Source: Ruminococcus sp. (GTDB taxonomy: Bacteria; Bacillota; Clostridia; Lachnospirales; Lachnospiraceae). Taken from it: a stretch of DNA of 40,993 nt. Shown here piece by piece: positions 32,404 through 40,579 of this stretch. Position 1 is the stretch's first letter. The number at the start of each line of letters is the position of its first letter. A program made the position numbers and the translations under genes. The stretch is from NCBI GenBank assembly GCA_029256845.1, contig JARIEI010000080.1, positions 1 through 40,993 of the forward strand. The letters are read 5' to 3'. The notes under the pieces were generated by a model, which was not told the DNA's origin, searched no databases, and saw only the letters and a program-made list of their open reading frames with translations.

Positions 32404-33659
32404 AGAAAAAACCAGTTACTGGTATGAATGATCGAATGCCTGAAGAGATGGAAATCAGGGATTATGTGATCAGCCAGATTAAAGAGACATATAAAACATT
32501 TGGATTCTCTTCTATTGAGACTCCGTGTGTAGAGCATATTGAAAATCTTTGCAGCAAGCAAGGCGGAGATAATGAAAAACTGATTTTCAAAATCTTAAAG
32601 CGTGGAGATAAACTTAAAATTGATACTGCAAAAGAGGAAAGCGATTTAGTAGATGGTGGCCTTCGTTACGATCTTACAGTGCCTCTTTCTCGTTATTATT
32701 CTAATCATGCAAACGAACTTCCATCCCCTTTTAAAGCACTTCAGATGGGGAATGTTTGGCGAGCAGATAGACCACAAAGAGGACGCTTTCGTCAATTTAT
32801 GCAATGCGATATTGATATTTTAGGGGAACCTTCTAACTTAGCTGAAATCGAATTAATTCTTGCAACTACAACACTGCTTGGAAAACTTGAATTTCAAAAC
32901 TTTACAATTCGAATTAATGATCGAAGATTTTTAAAAGCAATGGCAGCTTACAGTGGATTTAAAGAGGAAGAGTATGATCACGTCTTCATTATTTTGGATA
33001 AGATGGACAAGATCGGACTAGAAGGCGTTGCATCAGAATTAGAGGAAAGTGGCTATGCAAAAGAATCAATTGAGAAATATTTGCAGTTATTTAAAGAAAT
33101 TACAAATGACGTACAAGGTGTGCGTTACTGCAAAGAGAAATTGGAAGGCTTTTTATCGGATGAAGCAGCAGCTTCCTTGGAAACAATTATCACAAGCGTG
33201 GAAAGTGCAAAAGAAGCACAGTTTAAAATGAGTTTCGATCCAACATTGGTTCGAGGAATGTCTTATTACACAGGCACCATTTTCGAAATTTCCATGGATG
33301 AATTTGGAGGATCTGTAGGTGGCGGCGGTCGTTACGATGAAATGATTGGTAAATTTACAGGTCAAAATACTCCGGCTGTTGGATTTTCCATTGGGTTTGA
33401 GCGAATCGTGATGCTTCTTCTTGAGCGAGGATATAAAGTGCCGACTTCAAAGGATAAAAAAGCATTTTTAATTGAAAAGAATCTGCCACAAGAAGGATTA
33501 TTAAAAGTATTGAATCTTGCCAAAGAAGAACGACAGGCAGGAAAAGAAGTTACAATTGTGAACATGAAGAAAAACAAGAAGTTCCAAAAAGAGCAACTTG
33601 CACAACAAGGATATACACAGATTGTGGATTGCTACAAGGATTCCATAGATCAATTATAA
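32394..33659 (+). CDS. hisS: Histidyl-tRNA synthetase
   Basis: A 421-residue class II synthetase that charges tRNA-His. Motif 1 lies near the N-terminus. Motif 2 is QMGNVWRADRPQRGRFRQFMQCD. The histidine-binding motif is LVRGMSYYTGTIFEI, and motif 3 is VGFSIGFERIVMLL, followed by the anticodon-binding domain (about 330-421). The catalytic motifs show that it is HisS, not the regulatory paralogue HisZ. It overlaps hemZ by 10 bases and precedes aspS by 24 bases. No T-box is seen upstream, so control is through the relA operon promoter. Confidence 0.95.
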   Translation: MALKKKPVTGMNDRMPEEMEIRDYVISQIKETYKTFGFSSIETPCVEHIENLCSKQGGDNEKLIFKILKRGDKLKIDTAKEESDLVDGGLRYDLTVPLSRYYSNHANELPSPFKALQMGNVWRADRPQRGRFRQFMQCDIDILGEPSNLAEIELILATTTLLGKLEFQNFTIRINDRRFLKAMAAYSGFKEEEYDHVFIILDKMDKIGLEGVASELEESGYAKESIEKYLQLFKEITNDVQGVRYCKEKLEGFLSDEAAASLETIITSVESAKEAQFKMSFDPTLVRGMSYYTGTIFEISMDEFGGSVGGGGRYDEMIGKFTGQNTPAVGFSIGFERIVMLLLERGYKVPTSKDKKAFLIEKNLPQEGLLKVLNLAKEERQAGKEVTIVNMKKNKKFQKEQLAQQGYTQIVDCYKDSIDQL

Positions 33660-33683
33660 ATTTGAAGAAAAGAGGAGAAAAGA

Positions 33684-35471
33684 ATGGCTGAATCAATGAA
33701 AGGATTGAAGAGAACACATCGTTGTGCGGAACTGTCCACTGCTAATATTGGCGAAACAGTGACAGTTATGGGATGGGTTCAGAAAAATAGAAACAAAGGG
33801 GGAATTGTATTTCTCGATCTTCGTGACCGCTCTGGAATTCTTCAGATTGTTTTTGAAGGAGAAGAACAGGCTGCATTAATAGAAAAAGCGGCACGACTTA
33901 GAAGCGAATTTGTAGTTGCTGTTGTGGGTAAAGTTGAGGCTAGAAGTGGAGCCGTAAATGAAAACCTTGCCACAGGGCAGATTGAAATAAGAGCAGAGGA
34001 GCTTCGTGTATTGTCAGAAGCGGAGACTCCACCGTTCCCAATTGAAGAAAACATTAAAACAAAAGAAGAGCTTCGTTTAAAATATCGTTACCTAGATCTT
34101 AGAAGACCAGATCTTCAAAGAAACCTTATGATGCGTAGTAAAGTGACAACATTGACACGTCAATTTTTGTCAGAAGAAGGATTTTTGGAAATTGAAACTC
34201 CAATTCTTGGAAAGAGTACACCAGAAGGCGCAAGAGATTACCTTGTACCAAGCCGTATCCATCCAGGAAGTTTTTACGGACTTCCACAATCACCACAGCT
34301 ATTTAAGCAGCTTTTAATGTGTTCTGGGTATGATCGTTATTTCCAAATTGCAAAATGTTTCCGTGATGAAGACTTACGAGCAGATAGACAGCCAGAATTT
34401 ACACAGATTGATATGGAACTTTCTTTTGTAGATGTAGACGATGTTATAGATGTAAATGAGCGTTATCTTGCAAAAGTGTTTAAGGAAGTGCTAGATGTAG
34501 ATGTACAGCTTCCAATTAAGAGAATGACATGGCAAGAAGCAATGGATCGTTTTGGTTCAGATAAACCAGATCTTCGATTTGGTATGGAACTTGTCAATGT
34601 AACAGACGTGGTAAGAGAGAGTGAATTTGCTGTATTTAAAGGTGCTATCGAAAATGGTGGAACAGTTCGTGGTATCAATGCAAAAGGACAAGGACAGATG
34701 CCACGTAAGAAAATTGATAAATTAGTAAGTTTTGTGAAAGATTACGGCGCAAAAGGTCTTGCATACATTGCAATTCAGCCAGACAATACGATCAAATCAT
34801 CTTTTGCGAAGTTTATGACAGAAGAAGAGATGGAAGCTCTTATCAAAGCGATGGATGGAGAAGTAGGAGACCTTCTTTTATTTGCGGCAGATAAAAATAA
34901 AGTGGTATGGGATTCTTTAGGAGCTCTTCGTTTGGAACTTGCAAAACAGATGGAATTATTAGACAAAAATGAATATAATTTCGTTTGGATCACGGAATTT
35001 CCACTTCTTGAGTGGAGCGATGAACAAGGTCGTTTCCTTGCAATGCATCACCCATTTACAATGCCAATGGAAGAAGATTTGGAGCGCATTGATACAGATC
35101 CAGGTAGTGTGCGTGCAAAAGCTTATGATATTGTTCTTAACGGAAATGAAATTGGTGGAGGAAGTATCCGAATTTATCAGAATGAAATTCAAGAGAAAAT
35201 GTTTGAAGTTCTTGGATTTACAAAAGAACAAGCACATGAACAGTTTGGATTCCTTTTGGATGCATTTAAGTATGGTGTGCCACCACACGCAGGACTTGCA
35301 TATGGATTGGATCGTCTTGTTATGCTTATGGCAAAAGAAGACAGTATTCGTGATGTAATGGCATTCCCAAAAATCAAAGATGCCTCTTGTCTTATGACAG
35401 AAGCACCAGGGGTCGTAGATGAAAAACAAATGATAGAATTAGGCCTTCAGAATCGTCCAGTAGAAGAATAG
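33684..35471 (+). CDS. aspS: Aspartyl-tRNA synthetase (bacterial type)
   Basis: A 595-residue class II synthetase. The N-terminal OB anticodon domain (about 10-105) contains GWVQKNRNKGGIVFLDLRDR. The catalytic core has LDLRRPDLQRNL, the motif 2 region YFQIAKCFRDEDLRADRQPE, the bacterial GAD insertion (about 285-415) and motif 3 AYGLDRLVMLM (about 546-556). The insertion marks the bacterial form. Whether it charges only tRNA-Asp or also tRNA-Asn cannot be decided here. AGAGGAG precedes the ATG. It is the last gene of the relA operon. Confidence 0.97.
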   Translation: MAESMKGLKRTHRCAELSTANIGETVTVMGWVQKNRNKGGIVFLDLRDRSGILQIVFEGEEQAALIEKAARLRSEFVVAVVGKVEARSGAVNENLATGQIEIRAEELRVLSEAETPPFPIEENIKTKEELRLKYRYLDLRRPDLQRNLMMRSKVTTLTRQFLSEEGFLEIETPILGKSTPEGARDYLVPSRIHPGSFYGLPQSPQLFKQLLMCSGYDRYFQIAKCFRDEDLRADRQPEFTQIDMELSFVDVDDVIDVNERYLAKVFKEVLDVDVQLPIKRMTWQEAMDRFGSDKPDLRFGMELVNVTDVVRESEFAVFKGAIENGGTVRGINAKGQGQMPRKKIDKLVSFVKDYGAKGLAYIAIQPDNTIKSSFAKFMTEEEMEALIKAMDGEVGDLLLFAADKNKVVWDSLGALRLELAKQMELLDKNEYNFVWITEFPLLEWSDEQGRFLAMHHPFTMPMEEDLERIDTDPGSVRAKAYDIVLNGNEIGGGSIRIYQNEIQEKMFEVLGFTKEQAHEQFGFLLDAFKYGVPPHAGLAYGLDRLVMLMAKEDSIRDVMAFPKIKDASCLMTEAPGVVDEKQMIELGLQNRPVEE

Positions 35472-35483
35472 AAGGAAAGTAGA

Positions 35484-35524
35484 AAACAGGCAGGTCATAG
35501 AGAAGATCTGCCTGTTTGTTTTCC
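35484..35524 (+). terminator. Terminator after aspS
   Basis: AAACAGGCAGGTC (35484-35496) pairs with GATCTGCCTGTTT (35505-35517) with one G-U pair, 8-base loop, then TTTGTTTTCC. Confidence 0.9.
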
Positions 35525-35606
35525 AGGAAAAGTTTGGAACTAGGATGTCACAAATAGTAAGAATTGTGCATAAAGTTAAAAAAATAAAAAAAATTAAAAA
35601 AATGTG

Positions 35607-35635
35607 TTGACATTTATAGAAAGCTATAGTATAGT
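35607..35635 (+). promoter_or_regulatory. Strong promoter of the tRNA-Gly gene
   Basis: TTGACA (35607-35612), a 17-base spacer and TATAGT (35630-35635). A second overlapping TATAGT lies at 35625-35630. The start site would be near 35642. Confidence 0.8.
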
Positions 35636-35640
35636 ATGTA

Positions 35641-35659
35641 TTGTTCCAGTGAGGAACAA
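35641..35659 (+). other. Hairpin in the tRNA-Gly leader
   Basis: TTGTTCC (35641-35647) pairs with GGAACAA (35653-35659), loop AGTGA, followed by A-rich sequence up to the tRNA. It lies at the 5' end of the predicted precursor. It may mark a processing site for the 5' leader. Confidence 0.45.
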
Positions 35660-35670
35660 AAATAATAAAC

Positions 35671-35743
35671 GCGATAGTGGCTCAGCTGGTAGAGTACGAC
35701 CTTGCCAAGGTCGGGGTCGCGGGTTCGAACCCCGTCTATCGCT
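35671..35743 (+). tRNA. tRNA-Gly (anticodon GCC)
   Basis: The acceptor stem GCGATAG (35671-35677) pairs with CTATCGC (35736-35742), discriminator T at 35743 as expected for Gly. The D arm contains CTCAGCTGGTAGAG. The anticodon stem CGACC/GGTCG holds the loop TTGCCAA with anticodon GCC, which reads GGC and GGT. The T arm has GGTTCGAACCC. The CCA end is not encoded and must be added. It is a single-gene transcript with its own promoter and terminator. Confidence 0.97.
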
Positions 35744-35747
35744 CTTG

Positions 35748-35780
35748 AAAGTACTAAGAGTTTTCTTAGTACTTTTTTTG
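35748..35780 (+). terminator. Terminator after tRNA-Gly
   Basis: A perfect 12-bp stem, AAAGTACTAAGA (35748-35759) with TCTTAGTACTTT (35764-35775), loop GTTT, then a run of seven T. Confidence 0.95.
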
Positions 35781-35795
35781 TGCATAAAATAATTG

Positions 35796-35824
35796 TTGAC
35801 ATAGAATTTTATTGATAATACAAA
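35796..35824 (+). promoter_or_regulatory. Probable promoter of thyA-folA
   Basis: Consensus TTGACA (35796-35801), a 17-base spacer and a weaker -10 TACAAA (35819-35824). Confidence 0.5.
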
Positions 35825-35889
35825 AGAATATGATAAAATGGTAAAGAAATGAAAATAAATCCTCACAAACACGAGGGGAAGGAGTATAT

Positions 35890-36738
35890 ATGAGTTACGC
35901 AGATAAAGTTTTTATTGATATGTGTAAAGATATCATTGAGAACGGGACAAGTACAGAGGGAGAAAAGGTTCGCCCAGTCTGGGAAGATGGAACCTCTGCT
36001 TATACAATAAAAAAATTTGGAGTAGTCAACCGTTATGATTTATCAAAGGAATTTCCGGCACTTACCCTTCGTAAAACAGCAATTAAGAGCTGTACAGATG
36101 AGATGCTTTGGATTTGGCAGAGAAAATCAAATAATATCCATGATTTAAGTTCTCATATTTGGGATAGCTGGGCGGATGAAGAAGGTTCCATTGGAAAAGC
36201 ATATGGGTACCAGATGCGTGTAAAACATCAATACAAAGAGGGAATGATGGATCAAGTGGACCGAGTCATCTACGATTTGAAACATAACCCATACAGCCGA
36301 CGAATTATGACAAATATCTATGTCCATCAAGATCTTCATGAAATGAATCTTTATCCATGTGCCTACAGTATGACATTTAACGTAACAAAAGAGTCAAATA
36401 GTGATAAATTGACATTAAATGGAATTTTAAATCAAAGATCACAAGATGTTTTGGCGGCAAACAACTGGAATGTTTGCCAATATGCTGTTCTGATGCATAT
36501 GTTGGCACAAGTTTGTGACATGAAAGTAGGAGAGTTTGTGCATGTAATTGCGGATGCGCATATTTATGATAAACATATTCCAATGATCAAAGAATTGATC
36601 TCTAGAGAACCACTTCCAGCACCAAAATTTTGGTTAAATCCAGAGATTAAAGACTTCTATGAATTTACAAAGGACGATGTTCGATTGGAAGGATATGAGA
36701 CACATCCACAGATTAAAAATATTCCGATTGCAATCTAA
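35890..36738 (+). CDS. thyA: Thymidylate synthase (ThyA, Bacillus/phage-like branch)
   Basis: A 282-residue thymidylate synthase that methylates dUMP to dTMP using methylene-tetrahydrofolate. The catalytic Cys157 lies in NLYPCAYSMTF, where most ThyA proteins have PPCH; Ala replaces the His after Cys. The Bacillus subtilis ThyA (related to the phage phi3T enzyme) has PCV at this place and shares LWIWQ-K-SN-(x)-DL, so this is a known divergent branch. The dUMP phosphate arginines are in YSRRIM, and QRSQDV and HIYDKH are conserved. GGAAGGAG precedes the ATG. The folA gene, which recycles its dihydrofolate product, begins 17 bases downstream. Confidence 0.92.
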   Translation: MSYADKVFIDMCKDIIENGTSTEGEKVRPVWEDGTSAYTIKKFGVVNRYDLSKEFPALTLRKTAIKSCTDEMLWIWQRKSNNIHDLSSHIWDSWADEEGSIGKAYGYQMRVKHQYKEGMMDQVDRVIYDLKHNPYSRRIMTNIYVHQDLHEMNLYPCAYSMTFNVTKESNSDKLTLNGILNQRSQDVLAANNWNVCQYAVLMHMLAQVCDMKVGEFVHVIADAHIYDKHIPMIKELISREPLPAPKFWLNPEIKDFYEFTKDDVRLEGYETHPQIKNIPIAI

Positions 36739-36755
36739 GAAAAGGAGAAGATACT

Positions 36756-37253
36756 ATGAATTTAATCGTAGCAGTAGATAAAAATTGGGCCATTGGTTAT
36801 CAAAATCAGTTGTTAGTAAGTATTCCATCTGATATGAAATTCTTTCGCGAAAAGACCATGGGAAAAGTAGTCGTTATGGGAAGAAAGACATTGGAGAGTT
36901 TTCCAAATGGAATGCCTTTAAAAAACAGAGTGAATATTGTATTGACGAAAAACGAAACTTACCAAGTGAAAGATGCACGGATGGTTCATACAGTGGAACA
37001 ACTTATGGAAGAGTTAAAACAGTATTCCAGCGAAGATGTGTTTGTAATTGGAGGAGAAAGTATTTATAGATTGCTTCTTCCATATTGTGATACTGCCTAT
37101 GTTACAAAAATTGATCATGCATTTCAGGCTGATACGTATTTTCCAAATCTAGACCAAGAAGATGGCTGGCAAATGGTGGAAACAAGTGAAGAAAATACTT
37201 GTTTTGATTTAGAATACTATTTTACAAAATATGAAAAAATCTCGAAAGAATGA
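36756..37253 (+). CDS. folA: Dihydrofolate reductase
   Basis: A 165-residue NADPH-dependent dihydrofolate reductase that restores tetrahydrofolate after the ThyA reaction. The N-terminal strand LIVAVDKNWAIGYQNQL, the catalytic acid Asp26 (IPSDMKFF), the NADPH site VVMGRKTLESFP and GGESIYRLLLP are all present. AAAGGAG lies just before the ATG. It is co-transcribed with thyA and followed by a terminator. Confidence 0.96.
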   Translation: MNLIVAVDKNWAIGYQNQLLVSIPSDMKFFREKTMGKVVVMGRKTLESFPNGMPLKNRVNIVLTKNETYQVKDARMVHTVEQLMEELKQYSSEDVFVIGGESIYRLLLPYCDTAYVTKIDHAFQADTYFPNLDQEDGWQMVETSEENTCFDLEYYFTKYEKISKE

Positions 37254-37260
37254 AAAAAGT

Positions 37261-37290
37261 AAACAGGTGTCGTTTGGCACCTGTTTTTTA
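37261..37290. terminator. Terminator after folA, probably bidirectional
   Basis: AAACAGGTGTC (37261-37271) pairs with GGCACCTGTTT (37276-37286) with one wobble, loop GTTT, then T run to 37289. The A-rich 5' flank gives a T-rich tail on the minus strand for the epimerase-like gene. Confidence 0.9.
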
Positions 37291-37299
37291 GAATCTTCT

Positions 37300-38175
37300 T
37301 TAATTGAGATGAACGGACCATTCCTTTTGGCAGATTTCTCCAGCTGGAAGTGCAATTAGATTTTCTTGAGTTTCAAGATCCGTAAGTACTCCATCTTTGG
37401 AAGGAAGTGAACTCCAAGGCTCAATACAAAGGAATGTTGCATTTGATTTTGGAGTTTGCCATAGACCTACATAGGTAAAATCAGAAAAGTCAAATACGAT
37501 GGAGTGATCGGATCGATCAGACTGAATGGAAACCGTAGGACCTGCTTCTGAGAGGATAATGGCATCATGATCAAATAGATCATGACTTAAAGGAATACGG
37601 CAGTTGTTGTCGAGAGGATAGGAAACAATCTCTTCTGAAATAAAATAGTTTTCAGACAACAGTGTTTGTTTTGGAGTAACACCTTTATCAAACGCAAGAG
37701 AATAATCTTCAAAAGAAAGCGAATTGTCAAGCGGTACATTGAAACCAGGATGTCCTCCAAGACCAAAATACATCGTTTCTTCCGACTTATTCTCAATTTT
37801 GTATGTAGCTGTAAGAGAAGAACCGTTTAAGGTGTAAGTCAATGTAAATTGGAAGGAGAATGGATAGTTCTCTTTTGTTTCTTGCGTATCAGCAAAAGAA
37901 AGGACCAGTTGTGTGTCCGTTTGGCTTACGAAAGAAAGTTCCGTGTTTCGTAGAAACCCGTGTTGATTTAACTGGTAAACTTGACCGTGATAAGTATATT
38001 GTCCATTAGTTAGACGGCCGATATAAGGAAATAAATTAGGCGCGTGACGATTCCAACTTTTTGGATCGCCTTGCCAAAGATATTCGAGTCCGTCTTTGGA
38101 AGAAATGGATTGTAATTCGCCGCCTAAAGAGGAAACAAGAACAGTAAGCGCCTCATTTTTAAGTGTATAAATCAT
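37300..38175 (-). CDS. Aldose 1-epimerase family protein (mutarotase-like, LacX type)
   Basis: A 291-residue galactose-mutarotase-fold protein. The conserved segments are PNLFPYIGRLTNG (about 46-58), GLGGHPGFNVP with the likely catalytic His (about 157), and CIEPWSSLP with the likely catalytic Glu (about 254). It is shorter than GalM (about 345) and fits the LacX-like group, whose sugar substrate is not firmly known. AGGAGGG lies about 8 bases before the ATG. It is a single gene, divergent from the Crp-like/YjjI unit, with its own promoter in the shared 193-base region. Confidence 0.88.
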   Translation of the reverse strand: MIYTLKNEALTVLVSSLGGELQSISSKDGLEYLWQGDPKSWNRHAPNLFPYIGRLTNGQYTYHGQVYQLNQHGFLRNTELSFVSQTDTQLVLSFADTQETKENYPFSFQFTLTYTLNGSSLTATYKIENKSEETMYFGLGGHPGFNVPLDNSLSFEDYSLAFDKGVTPKQTLLSENYFISEEIVSYPLDNNCRIPLSHDLFDHDAIILSEAGPTVSIQSDRSDHSIVFDFSDFTYVGLWQTPKSNATFLCIEPWSSLPSKDGVLTDLETQENLIALPAGEICQKEWSVHLN

Positions 38176-38235
38176 AGAAAATCCCTCCTAAAATAAATCG
38201 AAAAACGAATGGAATCGTTTTTATTTCTACCCTAG

Positions 38236-38264
38236 AATATAGCACCATAATATAGAAAAAGCAA
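38236..38264 (-). promoter_or_regulatory. Probable promoter of the epimerase-like gene
   Basis: On the minus strand, TTGCTT (38264-38259), a 17-base spacer and TATATT (38241-38236). It lies about 20 bases from the palindrome of the divergent regulator gene, so both directions could be controlled together. Confidence 0.45.
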
Positions 38265-38283
38265 CGTTAGAAAAAGGGTGAAA

Positions 38284-38299
38284 AAGGTCACGTGACCTT
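38284..38299. promoter_or_regulatory. Perfect 16-bp palindrome, candidate Crp-like operator
   Basis: AAGGTCACGTGACCTT is a perfect inverted repeat. Its centre lies at -41.5 from the start site predicted by the promoter at 38298-38326, the position used by Crp/Fnr-type class II activators. The gene transcribed from that promoter is itself a Crp-family regulator, so autoregulation and control of the following YjjI-type enzyme are likely. Confidence 0.65.
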
Positions 38300-38326
38300 G
38301 TATAGAAATAAGGGGTAAGTTATAAT
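38298..38326 (+). promoter_or_regulatory. Promoter of the Crp-like / YjjI / YjjW unit
   Basis: A weak -35 TTGTAT (38298-38303), a 17-base spacer and a perfect TATAAT (38321-38326). The -35 touches the upstream palindrome, an arrangement typical of activator-dependent promoters. Start site near 38333. Confidence 0.65.
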
Positions 38327-38368
38327 ATAGAAAACAAACTAAAATAAGAATCAATTAAAGGACAAGAC

Positions 38369-39064
38369 GTGATTTCAGAACAAAAAGAAAAACGGATCAG
38401 ACAACTTTTAGCACAAATTTTTGAAACAGAAACAGATGCGATTTTAAAGAATGCTCGTATCCAAGAACTGACACGTGGAAAAAAATTTGTAATCCAAAAA
38501 GACCCCTTAAAGGCCATTTACATTCTTGTATCTGGAACGGTCAGTGTGTTAGAAGAATATACCGATGGGAATGCTTATGTGTTTCAGGAAAATGTTGCAC
38601 CTACTATTTTTGGAGAGATGGAAAGTTTCGCCGGAATGGAGTGTTATATTGCATCGCTGATTGCAAAGACAGACTGCACCTTTCTGGTGATTTCAACTGC
38701 GGATTATATGCAGTTTATGAAAGGGCATCAAGCACTTTATTTAAAACGATTGAAAGAAGACCTAAGTAGTGTGTTGCAAAGAGGGCATAAAGATCGCTGG
38801 ACTTTACAGTTGCAAGGGGTAGAGCGAATTCGGTTGTATATGATTCGAAACTACAAGAAAACAGGAAACAATCAGCCATATGAATTACTTGCCACAAGGC
38901 AAAGTATAGCAGATGAAACAGGGTTATCTCTAAAAACAGTGCAAAGAGCCATCAAAGAGCTAAAAGAACAAGGAGATCTTACCACAAAAGGTCACAAAAT
39001 TTTAATGAGTGAACAACAGTATCTGCAGATGTTAAAAGATGTGGAACATATACCATATGATTAA
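38369..39064 (+). CDS. Crp/Fnr-family transcription regulator upstream of the YjjI enzyme
   Basis: A 231-residue protein with a cyclic-nucleotide-binding-like barrel (about 35-120), a dimer helix and a winged helix carrying TGLSLKTVQRAIKEL (about 191-205). There is no clustered-Cys pattern for an Fnr iron-sulfur centre; the ligand is unknown. The start is GTG at 38369 with AAAGGA 6 bases upstream. The YjjI-type gene follows after 18 bases, so regulator and enzyme share a transcript. Its recognition helix closely resembles that of the regulator at 24455, so the two are paralogues. Confidence 0.87.
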   Translation: MISEQKEKRIRQLLAQIFETETDAILKNARIQELTRGKKFVIQKDPLKAIYILVSGTVSVLEEYTDGNAYVFQENVAPTIFGEMESFAGMECYIASLIAKTDCTFLVISTADYMQFMKGHQALYLKRLKEDLSSVLQRGHKDRWTLQLQGVERIRLYMIRNYKKTGNNQPYELLATRQSIADETGLSLKTVQRAIKELKEQGDLTTKGHKILMSEQQYLQMLKDVEHIPYD

Positions 39065-39082
39065 AAGAAAGAGGGTAAATCA

Positions 39083-40579
39083 ATGAATCAAGTATTAGAA
39101 ATTATTACATCACAGGCATTAACTTATGAGCAGAAGGTGCTTTCACTAGCACATGCAGCAGAGGATACACAGGATGTTTTGGAAATTCCAGAACGTACAA
39201 AATATTTCATGGAAAAAGGAGCAATCAATAACTTATTTGAAGGAAATGCACCTTATCGTCCAAGATACATTATGCCGGATTACGAAAAATATGTAAAAAA
39301 TGGTAGTGAATTTCTAGGGGTAGAGCCACCACAGACATTTGATGAATTACTGACAAGCCTTCAAATTATTTATCACCATGTACCATCTATTACAAGTTTT
39401 CCAGTCTATCTTGGAAATTTAGACAAACTAATGGACCCATTTATCACGGAGTTAAGTGATGAGGAAGTAAAAAAGAAATTAAAATTATTCCTAAACTTTT
39501 TGGATCGTACAATTACAGATAGTTTCTGTCATGCAAATCTTGGACCAGAAGATAGCCGCGCAGGAAGATTGATATTGGAAGTAGAAAGAGAATTACAAAA
39601 TGCAGTTCCAAACTTTACAATTAAATATGATCCAGAAATCACACCAGATTCCTATGCAGAGGCAGCAGTGTACACCTCTTTATTCTGTGCAAACCCAGCA
39701 ATCTGTAATCACAAATTAAATAGTCAAGTGTATACAACAGACTATGGAATTTCTAGTTGCTATAACATTCTTCCAATTGGTGGTGGAGCGTTTACTCTGA
39801 CCCGTCTTACTTTGACCGAACTTGCAAAACTTGCGGAAAGTAAAGAACATTTCTTAAAGGAGCTTCTTCCAGAATGTATGGAAGCAATGGGCAATTATAT
39901 GAATGAACGTGTTCGTTTCCTTGTAGAGGAATCAGGTTTCTTTGAAAGTTCATTTTTAGTAAAAGAAGGATTGATCAGCCTAGATAATTTTGTAGGAATG
40001 TATGGAATTACAGGACTTGCAGAATGTGTCAATACACTACTAAAAGACAGTGGAAAACGTTATGGTCATGATGCAGAGGCAGATGATTTGGCAGAAGAGA
40101 TTATGAATCAAATTGATCAGTTCCTCGGAGAATTTAAAGCAGTTCATTCTAAAATTTCAAACGGAAGATTTATGTCTCATGCGCAGGTTGGGCTTGATAG
40201 TGATTTTGGAGTGACTTCAGGGGTTCGTATTCCAGTGGGAGATGAGCCAAATAGTTTTTATGATCACTTAAGACACAGTGCGCGTTTCCATAAAACGATT
40301 AAAACGGGAGTAGGCGATATCTTCTCTATGGAGACAACAGCTAGAAACAATCCTGCAGCAGTTGTGGATATTGTAAAAGGTGCTTTCCAGTTAGGTGTGA
40401 AATACTTAAGTTTTTATGAGAAAAACGAAGACTTGGTAAGAATCACAGGTTATCTTGTAAAAAGATCTGAGATGGAAAAATATAGAAACGGAGAAGCGGT
40501 AATTCAAAACACGACACAACTTGGCGCTCCAAACTATGACAATAACAGACTGGCAGAAAGGAAAGTGAGAACGGTATGA
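39083..40579 (+). CDS. yjjI: YjjI family glycyl radical enzyme (DUF3029)
   Basis: A 498-residue protein clearly similar to Escherichia coli YjjI over its length: APYRPRYIMPDYEKYVKNGS near the start, then IIYHHVPSITSFPVYLGNL, YDPEITPDS and SFLVKEGLISLDNFVGM. The C-terminal RITGYLV contains Gly456, the expected glycyl radical site. Cys226 in GISSCYNILPIGGG is a candidate active-site thiyl residue, as an inference. It is much shorter than pyruvate formate-lyase (about 760) and lacks its motifs. I know of no reaction assigned to the family. The activase gene overlaps its end by 4 bases (ATGA). Confidence 0.93.
   Translation: MNQVLEIITSQALTYEQKVLSLAHAAEDTQDVLEIPERTKYFMEKGAINNLFEGNAPYRPRYIMPDYEKYVKNGSEFLGVEPPQTFDELLTSLQIIYHHVPSITSFPVYLGNLDKLMDPFITELSDEEVKKKLKLFLNFLDRTITDSFCHANLGPEDSRAGRLILEVERELQNAVPNFTIKYDPEITPDSYAEAAVYTSLFCANPAICNHKLNSQVYTTDYGISSCYNILPIGGGAFTLTRLTLTELAKLAESKEHFLKELLPECMEAMGNYMNERVRFLVEESGFFESSFLVKEGLISLDNFVGMYGITGLAECVNTLLKDSGKRYGHDAEADDLAEEIMNQIDQFLGEFKAVHSKISNGRFMSHAQVGLDSDFGVTSGVRIPVGDEPNSFYDHLRHSARFHKTIKTGVGDIFSMETTARNNPAAVVDIVKGAFQLGVKYLSFYEKNEDLVRITGYLVKRSEMEKYRNGEAVIQNTTQLGAPNYDNNRLAERKVRTV

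Noticed and set aside
34959-35429. 156-codon minus-strand open frame inside aspS
   Set aside because: Fully antisense to conserved synthetase sequence, rich in Cys, Phe, Ile and His as expected of a shadow frame, with no recognisable domain.
35604-35872. Open frames in several readings across the tRNA-Gly gene
   Set aside because: They translate the tRNA itself (a GFEPRLS-type sequence is the usual tRNA artefact) and have no ribosome site.
39083-40579. First taken for an anaerobic ribonucleotide reductase or pyruvate formate-lyase
   Set aside because: Length (498), the APYRPRYIMPDY and YHHVPSITSFPVYLGNL segments and the activase with two ferredoxin clusters fit YjjI/YjjW; no NrdD ATP-cone or PFL Cys-Cys motif is present.
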